Below, piece by piece: positions 44,609 to 51,843 of a stretch of 64,000 bases of DNA. Position numbers and translations under genes: made by a program. The stretch covers positions 186,001-250,000 of the forward strand of contig NZ_JANYGQ010000009.1 of assembly GCF_025359345.1 (NCBI RefSeq). Direction: 5' to 3'. Within the stretch, counting starts at the first letter, position 1; every line of letters begins with the position of its first letter. A model generated the notes under the pieces. It was not told where the DNA came from. It made no database searches and saw nothing but the letters and a program-made list of their open reading frames with translations. The DNA comes from Mucilaginibacter sp. Its GTDB lineage: Bacteria > Bacteroidota > Bacteroidia > Sphingobacteriales > Sphingobacteriaceae.

Positions 44609-44735
44609 TTTGTCATTCTGAACGCAGTGAAGAATCTTATAAAGTTGACAGTAGGCATCATGCAGGTCGCCTCAATACCTTTACAACGTGAATATCAAAC
44701 GTATAAGATTCTTCGCTATCGCTCAGAATGACAAA
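44609..44735. repeat. Interspersed palindrome (TTTGTCATTCTGA type)
   Basis: TTTGTCATTCTGAACGCAGT and AGAATCTTAT on the left are matched in inverse by ATAAGATTCTTCG and CTCAGAATGACAAA on the right, across about 60 bases. This is a common repeat type in many bacterial genomes of this phylum (from memory). Confidence 0.7.
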
Positions 44736-44747
44736 AGTTTAGAATGT

Positions 44748-45770
44748 CTACCCCTTAACCAATTCCTGCGATTTACTTTCCTTCTTCTTCTCTCCCTCAA
44801 AATAAGCCTTCCTTACAACTGCCGATGTTTTATGGTCGCCGGTGTGGCTCCAGCCGGGGGGCATGACGATGTAGAGGACTTTATTTTTTAGTCCCGGAGC
44901 TTTGGCAACATCTTTTGCAAGGCCGACTATTTCGCCGAAATAAGCATCTAAAAAACTATGCGGTTTCATGGGCCGGGTAATACCGTATTCAATGGGCATG
45001 TCGCGGTCTTCTGGTTGGTAGGTGCCGAAAACTTTGTCCCAAATATTCAACAGGTTGCAAAAGTTGGTATCCATGTATTTGGGGTTTTTGGCATGGTGCA
45101 CGCGGTGGTGGGATGGCGTAAGAATGATCTTACCAAGAAAGCCGAAGCGTGCATCATTGGCTATGTTCTCACCGATGTGGATAAAGCCGCCCCACGTACC
45201 GTCGACAAACATAATTACTGCCAGTACCGCGGGATTAACGCCCAACAACATACAAATTGAAGTCCTGATTACCGTAGCGTAAGGCCCCTCGAGAAAGAAA
45301 TGCGCGTAGGAAACTGACAAGTTCATACTCGATGGTGCATGATGGGTTGAATGCAGGCACCATAATATCCGCACCTTATGCGCCAAAAAGTGATATATAA
45401 AATGCGAAAACTCCCAAACTACATAGCTATAAATAAACCAGTACCAGGTAAACGTGGTATCGAAAATAGCGTGTGGCTGGAAAAGCCCGACACAAAAAAC
45501 GTAAGCGCCGATGGAAATTACCTGGCCAATAAATGCGTTAAATACGAAAGTAAAAAAGGATATTTTATAATCGAAGACCTTAAAACGTTTGTAGAAAGCA
45601 GCCCGGATAACTTCAAATACTAATATCAAAGGAAGAATGGGCCCTATTGCGGCTTCGATACCTTTAAGGGTTAAAAGTTCGCTGTAACTACCAGTCTTTA
45701 AAATCTTAAGCAATTCGTCGTAACCGAAGAAGCCACTGATGTCGTTCCAGGCACCTTGTAAAATATTCAT
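44748..45770 (-). CDS. Sterol desaturase/fatty acid hydroxylase family membrane protein
   Basis: A 340-residue multi-pass membrane enzyme with the di-iron histidine clusters of the family: HFIYHFLAHKVR (HxxxH), CLHSTHHAPS (HxxHH) and HRVHHAKNPKY (HxxHH). These enzymes put hydroxyl groups or double bases into lipid chains. Bacterial members act on fatty acids, carotenoids or sphingoid bases; Sphingobacteriaceae make sphingolipids, so a sphingoid hydroxylase is one option (inference). The protein ends in a charged tail (EGEKKKESKSQELVKG). Confidence 0.88.
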   Translation of the reverse strand: MNILQGAWNDISGFFGYDELLKILKTGSYSELLTLKGIEAAIGPILPLILVFEVIRAAFYKRFKVFDYKISFFTFVFNAFIGQVISIGAYVFCVGLFQPHAIFDTTFTWYWFIYSYVVWEFSHFIYHFLAHKVRILWCLHSTHHAPSSMNLSVSYAHFFLEGPYATVIRTSICMLLGVNPAVLAVIMFVDGTWGGFIHIGENIANDARFGFLGKIILTPSHHRVHHAKNPKYMDTNFCNLLNIWDKVFGTYQPEDRDMPIEYGITRPMKPHSFLDAYFGEIVGLAKDVAKAPGLKNKVLYIVMPPGWSHTGDHKTSAVVRKAYFEGEKKKESKSQELVKG

Positions 45771-45884
45771 CGTACAAAATTAATTATTGGTAAATGCAAG
45801 GTAAGAAATAACTGCCTAAAATACTTCTTTTTGAGTGTTCAACGTTTTCAACACAGCTATAAAAACGGCAATCCCAGAAGTTAT

Positions 45885-46049
45885 TTAATACTCCCAGCCG
45901 CCGTATTTTATATTAGGCTTTTCTGACTGTGCAACCCGCCTTATCATCCTGTTTCTTTGATTTTTCAACCATTTTCGAAACCCTGCTTTAGGTTTCAGTC
46001 CAAATTTCTGACTAAATTTATGTTCTATTTGAGAAAGATCACGTCCCAT
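45885..46049 (-). CDS. Small basic protein (54 residues) downstream of dnaX
   Basis: The frame opens with ATG at 46049, 33 bases after the dnaX stop on the same strand, and ends at 45885. The protein is very basic: MGRDLSQIEHKFSQKFGLKP then a Lys/Arg-rich stretch (GFRKWLKNQRNRMIRRVAQS) and an aromatic end (KYGGWEY). The charge pattern suggests nucleic-acid or ribosome binding, but no family is recognised. It may be cotranscribed with dnaX. Confidence 0.5.
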   Translation of the reverse strand: MGRDLSQIEHKFSQKFGLKPKAGFRKWLKNQRNRMIRRVAQSEKPNIKYGGWEY

Positions 46050-46082
46050 TTACTTTACGTAGCCTGAATATTTTAAGAATAA

Positions 46083-47891
46083 CTAATCAAAATCAAGGTT
46101 AAACTTGGTTTTCAATTCAACCAATGCCGGGTTTTTGGCTGCCATGTGCTGAAATTTCTCCGATGCAGTATATGGCCGCTTTACTACCGCTACTTCATCA
46201 ATGCGCGCATTTATTTCGATATCAAAGTTTTTGAGCGTTGTGCGCAAATAGTTGAGCAGGTTAGGCCGTTCATCTCTGAACACGTTTTCCTGTACCTTAT
46301 TCTCCACTATTACTTCGAACAAGTTTGGCTTAAGCTGCCTCGGGGGATTAGTGGTAAAAATGGTGAGCAGGTTTTTCTTCCCGTCGGCCTTCATCATCGC
46401 GGCGTAGTCGCTCCAGCATTTCAGGAGCTGGTCGGGCGTGTATTCATTTCTGGCATCGCCTTTAATGTAAGGGTCTTCCTCCTCGGCCATAGCCTCCTTG
46501 GTTTTACCCACATCTTTTAACGATGGTATTTTTACCGAGGTAGATGGCGAATGCGAGTTTGGTATAAATATTTTAGGCTTTTCGGCCGCTGCTTCTTCTT
46601 TTATAATTTCGGCAACCGGCGGGTGTGCCGCCTGTCTTTCTACAACAGGGGCAACAGGCTTCGCCGTATTAACTACAGGCGTTTCGGCAGCCGGTTTTTG
46701 TTCAGAAACAGGGGCTATTGCTGCGGAATCAGGTTTTTTTTTTAATTGCTCCTGCGATGCGGGCATTGAAGTGAGCGGCGTAACGGCCAAATTAAAGACC
46801 GCCTGCAGGTTACACATCTTTAGCAAGGCGAGCTCCACCTGGAGTCGCTGGTTCTTGCTGAGCTTATAGCCAATATCACATTGGTTAGCAATATTCATGG
46901 CCGATAGCAGAAACGAAACTGTGGCCGCCTGCGATTGCTGCAGGTATTTATTGCGGATGCCTTCGCTAACTTCCAGCAGTTTTAAAGTTGCCTGGTCCTT
47001 CCCTACCAGCAGGTTGCGAAAATGTTCAGACAGGCCGGATATAAAGTGTGCGCCATCAAAACCGCGCGAAAGGATTTCATCAAACAATAACAGCGTTTGG
47101 GCATTGTCCTGGCCCAGCAGCTTGTCGGTTATGTTAAAATAGTAGTCGTAATCAAGTATGTTCAGATTGTCGATTACCGAGCGGTAGGTAACGTTACTGC
47201 CCGAGAAACTAACAATCTGGTCGAACATCGACAAAGCATCACGTAAGCCCCCATCTGCTTTTTGGGCGATGATATGCAGGCCGTCTACCTCATAGCTAAT
47301 ATTTTCTTTTTGAGCGATGGATGCCAAGTGCGACGCCATGTCTTCAACCCGGATGCGGTTAAAATCAAATATCTGGCAGCGCGAAAGTATGGTTGGCAGT
47401 ATTTTATGCTTCTCGGTAGTGGCCAGTATAAATATAGCGTAATGCGGCGGCTCTTCCAGCGTCTTCAAAAACGCGTTGAAAGCAGCCTGCGACAGCATGT
47501 GCACCTCATCAATGATATAGATCTTATACCTTACGCCCTGCGGCGGTATGCGCACCTGCTCAATCAGGCTGCGGATATCATCAACCGAGTTATTGGAGGC
47601 AGCATCCAGCTCATGGATATTAAAGGAATTACCGTTTTGAAACGACAGGCACGACGCGCAAACGCCGCAAGCCTCGCCGTTTGGCTGTAAATTTTCGCAG
47701 TTTATGGTTTTTGCAAGGATACGGGCACACGTAGTTTTGCCCACGCCACGCGGACCGCAGAATAAAAACGCCTGCGCCAGCTGATTATTCTTAATGGCGT
47801 TTTTTAGCGTATTGGTTATATGTTGCTGGCCAACAACGCTTTCAAAAGTAACCGGACGATATTTGCGTGCCGAAACAATAAAATTATCCAC
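46083..47891 (-). CDS. dnaX: DNA polymerase III subunit gamma/tau
   Basis: A 602-residue clamp-loader protein. Walker A is GPRGVGKT (residues 46-53); a zinc finger with four Cys lies at about 65-81 (CENLQPNGEACGVCASC); Walker B is IIDEVHM; the sensor I/arginine finger region is STILSRCQIFDF (about 168). Domain III follows to about 370, then a disordered Ala/Pro/Lys linker and a tau-type C-terminus (about 450-602). The start is a GTG (VDNFIVSARKYRP fits all homologues). A run of ten A on the coding strand at codons 383-386 may make a shorter gamma form; see the separate entry. Confidence 0.95.
   Translation of the reverse strand: MDNFIVSARKYRPVTFESVVGQQHITNTLKNAIKNNQLAQAFLFCGPRGVGKTTCARILAKTINCENLQPNGEACGVCASCLSFQNGNSFNIHELDAASNNSVDDIRSLIEQVRIPPQGVRYKIYIIDEVHMLSQAAFNAFLKTLEEPPHYAIFILATTEKHKILPTILSRCQIFDFNRIRVEDMASHLASIAQKENISYEVDGLHIIAQKADGGLRDALSMFDQIVSFSGSNVTYRSVIDNLNILDYDYYFNITDKLLGQDNAQTLLLFDEILSRGFDGAHFISGLSEHFRNLLVGKDQATLKLLEVSEGIRNKYLQQSQAATVSFLLSAMNIANQCDIGYKLSKNQRLQVELALLKMCNLQAVFNLAVTPLTSMPASQEQLKKKPDSAAIAPVSEQKPAAETPVVNTAKPVAPVVERQAAHPPVAEIIKEEAAAEKPKIFIPNSHSPSTSVKIPSLKDVGKTKEAMAEEEDPYIKGDARNEYTPDQLLKCWSDYAAMMKADGKKNLLTIFTTNPPRQLKPNLFEVIVENKVQENVFRDERPNLLNYLRTTLKNFDIEINARIDEVAVVKRPYTASEKFQHMAAKNPALVELKTKFNLDFD
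46734..46743 (-). promoter_or_regulatory. A10 slippage run in dnaX (candidate gamma-producing site)
   Basis: On the coding strand Leu383 is TTA and Lys384-386 are AAA AAA AAA, giving ten A in a row, followed by CCT. Losing one A gives AAC CTG ATT CCG CAG CAA TAG, a stop after 391 residues. Gaining one A gives ACC TGA, a stop after 387 residues. Either change would yield a product that keeps the ATPase and domain III but loses the tau part. Thermus dnaX makes gamma by transcriptional slippage on an A9 run in the same type of place (known); the present case is an inference from sequence. Confidence 0.55.
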
Positions 47892-47962
47892 AGCTACTAA
47901 GGTAATAACAATAAAGTTATGTTAAAAGGCATGTGGGTAAATTACAATTGCGATTACGTTTT

Positions 47963-48119
47963 GCGCAGGCCTGCGACCTGCGCTGACGGACGCCGCCCCG
48001 TTGGGGCTGGGTGTTTCTTCGTCGCGATAAGATTTTGGTACCCACAAGCTGTTAATTCTAAGAAGATCTTCAAGCTCCAACGGAGCGAAATTCATCAGCA
48101 CAGGTCGCAGGCCTGTGCG
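47963..48119. repeat. Inverted repeat (GCGCAGGCCTGCGACCTG type)
   Basis: GCGCAGGCCTGCGACCTGCG (47963 on) and its near-inverse CACAGGTCGCAGGCCTGTGC (ending 48119) form arms of about 24 bp around 110 bases. A GCCGCCCCGTTGGGGCTGG hairpin lies inside, and CTCCAACGGAG nearer the right arm. It fills most of the 360-base gap between dnaX (minus) and the GH78 gene; no promoter or gene is seen besides it. Confidence 0.65.
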
Positions 48120-48255
48120 AGAAATGCGGACGACGAAATTTAAAGATAGTTACAGACAGTGCATGATGGTGCTTGCTTTGGATTCTTTATTTTTGACTGA
48201 CAAAGCGCAACTATCGAATGTGCAACCTTTGTAATTTACCAATTATAACACATTG

Positions 48256-50943
48256 ATGATTACCAATCCGTCTTATAAACTTTCGTTTTACAAATTATTA
48301 CTTCTTGCTACATTAATTTTCGTCACCCAAGTTAGTTCCAGGGCGGCAAATGTTGTTATCACCGATCTGAAATGCGAATACCTCACCAACCCTATCGGCA
48401 TGGACTCCCCTAACCCGCGGTTAATGTGGGTGATGGACGATAATAGGCAGGGCGCAAAACAAACAGCTTACCAATTGTCAGTGAGTACCGATTCGGTTGA
48501 GTTAACGAAAGGCATCGCCAACAACTGGCAAACAGTTAAAATTATGAGCGATGTTAACCGCGTAAACTATAACGGCAAAGCGCTGCTACCTTACACTAAA
48601 TACTACTGGCGGGTACAGGTTTGGGACAAGGACGGCAAAACTGTTACATCGCCGGTGGCTACATTTGAAACCGGCCTGATGGGTATGGTAAACTGGAAAG
48701 GCGGCTGGATAAGCGATGGCCATAACGCCAATACCAAACCGGCGCCCTATTTCAGGCATGCGTTTGAGATCAGCAAAAAAATAAAATCGGCGCGGGCTTA
48801 TATTGCTGTAGCAGGTTTGTATGAGCTGTATGTTAATGGCGAAAAAATTGGCAATCACCACCTCGACCCAATGTACACCCGGTTCGACAGGCGGACGCTT
48901 TATGTTACTTATGATGTTACTCATCAATTGCAAACCGGCAAAAATGCAGTAGGTGTATTGCTGGGCAATGGCTGGTATAACCACCAGAGTACGGCCGTAT
49001 GGTATTTTGATAAATCGCCATGGCGTAACCGGCCGGCGTTTTGCATGGATTTACGCGTCACCTACACCGATGGCACCACAGAAACCATATCATCAAACCG
49101 GAATTGGAAGACCCACACCGGCCCCATTACATTCAACAGTATTTATACCGCTGAACATTACGACGCGCGCCTGGAACTACCGGGATGGAACACGGCTTCA
49201 TTTATCGACACCGCATGGAAAGATGCTTTCGACCGCTCCGCACCGTCAAATAATATAGTTGCGCAAAGTTTGCAGCCGATTCGCGCGATAGAAAAGATCC
49301 CGGCGCAAAGCATTAAAAAGCTGGATGATAAAACATACCTTTTTGATTTGGGTCGCAATATCTCGGGCGTAAGCAGTATAACGGTAAAAGGGGAAGCCGG
49401 CACGGTTATCCGCCTTAAACATGCGGAGAAACTGGGCAAAAATGGGTTTGCCGACCAATCGAATATCGACATACACTACCGCCCTACTGATGACCAGGAC
49501 CCTTTCCAAACCGATATATTTATTTTAAGCGGAAAAGGCGAAGAAACCTTTATGCCCCGCTTTAACTATAAGGGTTTTCAATATGTGGAGGTTAGCAGCG
49601 ATAAACCTATCGAACTAAAAAAAGAAAGCCTGTCCGGCTACTTTATGCACAGCGATGTGGAAGCCGTTGGCAAAATCAATTCATCCAGCAATACACTTAA
49701 CAAGATCTGGCAGGCAACAAATACCTCTTACCTTTCGAACTTTTTTGGATACCCCACCGATTGCCCGCAGCGTGAAAAGAACGGCTGGACCGGCGATGCA
49801 CACATAGCCAGCGAAACCGGCTTGTATAATTTCGACGGCATTACCATCTATGAAAAATGGATGGCCGACCACCGCGACGAACAGCAGCCAAACGGTGTGT
49901 TGCCTTCTATTATCCCATCAAACGGATGGGGGTACGAGTGGGGCAACGGGCCCGACTGGACCAGCACCGTTGCCATTATCCCGTGGAACCTGTATCTATT
50001 TTATGGCGATAGCAAAACCCTTGGCGACAACTACGATGCGATTAAAAAATACGTTAACCATATTGACGACCTATACCCTACCGGCCTCACCACCTGGGGC
50101 CTTGGTGATTGGGTGCCGGTAAAATCGGTAACGCCGGTTGAGTTTACCTCGACTGCCTATTATTTTGCCGATGTTACCATTATGGCAAAGGCGGCAAAAT
50201 TATTTAACCGACTTGAAGACCAGAAAAAGTATGAGGCGCTGGCCCTAAAAATAAAAACTGCTTTTAATGCAAAATATTTGAACACTGCAACCGGGGTTTA
50301 CGATAAAGGCTACCAAACAGAACAAAGCGTACCGCTGTTTTGGGGCATGGTTCCCGACGGCCTTAAACACAAAGTAGCGTCGATACTGGCAGACAGGGTT
50401 AAAGAGGCCAACAACCATTTGGACGTGGGTATCTTAGGTACGAAGGCCATATTAAGTGCTCTGAGTGATAATGGCTTTGCAGATGTTGCTTACTCCATAG
50501 CCTCGCAGGAAACCTTCCCGTCCTGGGGTTGGTGGATAGCACGGGGAGCGACTACGCTGTACGAAAACTGGAACATTGATGCGGATGATGCCTTATCGTT
50601 AAACCACATTATGTTTGGCGAAATTGGCGCCTGGTACTATAAAGGTATCGGCGGTATAAAACCCGACCCGCAATCGCCGGGCTTTAAAAATGTATTGCTT
50701 ACGCCAAATTTTGTGAATAAACTTGACCATTTTGAATCAGAGCATACCGGGCCGTATGGTAAGATTGTTTCGGCGTGGAAAAGAAAGGGAAGTGCGGTTG
50801 AATATTTGGTGGTTATCCCGGCCAATTCTACGGGGACAATTTATTTCCCAGCGGGGAAAACGATTACCGCCAATGGAAAAGCTGTTAATGCGGTGAATGG
50901 GTTGAAGGTTGGTGCGGGGAGTTATGTGTACGAGGTGAAATGA
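48256..50943 (+). CDS. GH78 alpha-L-rhamnosidase
   Basis: An 895-residue secreted enzyme. A signal peptide covers residues 1-30 (LLLLATLIFVTQVSSRA); an N-terminal beta domain (VVITDLKCEYLTNPIGMDSPNPRLMWVM) comes next, then a domain with YIAVAGLYELYVNGEKIGNHHLDPMYTRF. The (alpha/alpha)6 catalytic domain holds the general acid in PTDCPQREKNGWTGDAH and, near the end, ETFPSWGWWIARGATTLYENW. It cuts rhamnose from pectin (rhamnogalacturonan) or plant glycosides. The start is taken as ATG 48256; TTG at 48253 is possible. The gene stands alone, without a SusCD pair. Confidence 0.92.
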   Translation: MITNPSYKLSFYKLLLLATLIFVTQVSSRAANVVITDLKCEYLTNPIGMDSPNPRLMWVMDDNRQGAKQTAYQLSVSTDSVELTKGIANNWQTVKIMSDVNRVNYNGKALLPYTKYYWRVQVWDKDGKTVTSPVATFETGLMGMVNWKGGWISDGHNANTKPAPYFRHAFEISKKIKSARAYIAVAGLYELYVNGEKIGNHHLDPMYTRFDRRTLYVTYDVTHQLQTGKNAVGVLLGNGWYNHQSTAVWYFDKSPWRNRPAFCMDLRVTYTDGTTETISSNRNWKTHTGPITFNSIYTAEHYDARLELPGWNTASFIDTAWKDAFDRSAPSNNIVAQSLQPIRAIEKIPAQSIKKLDDKTYLFDLGRNISGVSSITVKGEAGTVIRLKHAEKLGKNGFADQSNIDIHYRPTDDQDPFQTDIFILSGKGEETFMPRFNYKGFQYVEVSSDKPIELKKESLSGYFMHSDVEAVGKINSSSNTLNKIWQATNTSYLSNFFGYPTDCPQREKNGWTGDAHIASETGLYNFDGITIYEKWMADHRDEQQPNGVLPSIIPSNGWGYEWGNGPDWTSTVAIIPWNLYLFYGDSKTLGDNYDAIKKYVNHIDDLYPTGLTTWGLGDWVPVKSVTPVEFTSTAYYFADVTIMAKAAKLFNRLEDQKKYEALALKIKTAFNAKYLNTATGVYDKGYQTEQSVPLFWGMVPDGLKHKVASILADRVKEANNHLDVGILGTKAILSALSDNGFADVAYSIASQETFPSWGWWIARGATTLYENWNIDADDALSLNHIMFGEIGAWYYKGIGGIKPDPQSPGFKNVLLTPNFVNKLDHFESEHTGPYGKIVSAWKRKGSAVEYLVVIPANSTGTIYFPAGKTITANGKAVNAVNGLKVGAGSYVYEVK

Positions 50944-50970
50944 TTTATGGTTTTTAAGCTTGACTTTATA

Positions 50971-51016
50971 AAAAAGAAAGAGGCTTACTCATTTTGAGCC
51001 AGCCTCTTTCTTTTTT
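50971..51016. terminator. Bidirectional terminator after the GH78 gene
   Basis: AAAAAGAAAGAGGCT pairs with AGCCTCTTTCTTTTTT across a loop of about 16 bases. It serves the GH78 gene and the convergent minus-strand small gene. Confidence 0.8.
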
Positions 51017-51033
51017 CATATCTATTTACGAAT

Positions 51034-51198
51034 CTATTTCTTTTCCGTTCCTGGCAGTTTCAGTTTACTTACGGCAATTTTTGCATCCTCTACCTTTTTT
51101 ACAAAAAAAGGATCATTTTCATGACTTTTTAAATTGTCGACTACTATTGCGCGACCGCTGTAACTAAGATTACTATTTACTTTCTTGGTTGCTGACAT
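51034..51198 (-). CDS. Small protein (54 residues) paired with DUF6934 gene
   Basis: The frame opens with ATG at 51198, 31 bases past the end of the DUF6934 gene on the same strand, and closes at 51034. The protein begins MSATKKVNSNLSYSGRAI and contains KSHENDPFFVKKVEDAKIAV; it is charged and helical, without a membrane segment. I recall close homologues of similar length next to DUF6934 genes in other Bacteroidota (from memory). Function unknown. Confidence 0.6.
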   Translation of the reverse strand: MSATKKVNSNLSYSGRAIVVDNLKSHENDPFFVKKVEDAKIAVSKLKLPGTEKK

Positions 51199-51228
51199 AA
51201 TAACTCCTTTACTATCAAAGATACGATT

Positions 51229-51669
51229 TCACTTTCTTTTAACCAAGAACGCTTCATAATTAACATTCTTCTCAAATCGATATGGTATACCTCCAACAAC
51301 GCCATAAATATCAAAATCTATACTAACCTCATCTAATATTCCATTAATTTCTATCTGATACAACCTTGTTCTTACGGGTGTACTACCAGTCGCATATATG
51401 AAATGATTACCATAATAATCACAAAAATCATTGATTGTATTAGCCACAGTTGCCAATACAATATCTCTGTCGTTATTATTACTGTTTATGGAATCGCTAA
51501 CTTCACCTGTTTCCGGATTTTTATCGCCAAAAGCAAGGTTATAAATTTCAGGCTCGTTTTGTAATTTTTGAAATCTAACTATTTTCCTTATTTTCCCCTT
51601 TGGCCCTTCACTGTAAAATTCATACTCTCGAAAATCAGTAGTAAAATAGTTATAGTGTGGTAAATTCAT
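51229..51669 (-). CDS. DUF6934 family protein
   Basis: A 146-residue protein with the pattern of the DUF6934 family: YNYFTTDFREYEFYSEGPKGKIRKIVRF at the start, EIYNLAFGDKNPETGEVSD, NNDRDIVLATVANTINDFCDYY and the end NYEAFLVKRK. It is predicted alpha/beta and soluble. No function is known for the family. The neighbouring 54-residue gene follows directly, so the two are probably one transcript; a two-gene toxin-antitoxin-like or defence module is a possibility to test (inference). Confidence 0.75.
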   Translation of the reverse strand: MNLPHYNYFTTDFREYEFYSEGPKGKIRKIVRFQKLQNEPEIYNLAFGDKNPETGEVSDSINSNNNDRDIVLATVANTINDFCDYYGNHFIYATGSTPVRTRLYQIEINGILDEVSIDFDIYGVVGGIPYRFEKNVNYEAFLVKRK

Positions 51670-51843
51670 TGTCGATTTTAGGCCGGTTGTTCTTCTTAGT
51701 CTAAGTGGTCGAATTTAATTAATTTACTGATCTATTTAACTCTTGCCCCCCGTTTCTGCCACAATAATATTACACAAGCGCTCAAATTTGTGAAATCTAT
51801 TTATTTGCTGTAGCTTGGTTTGCTAATAACTGACTTTTAAGCT

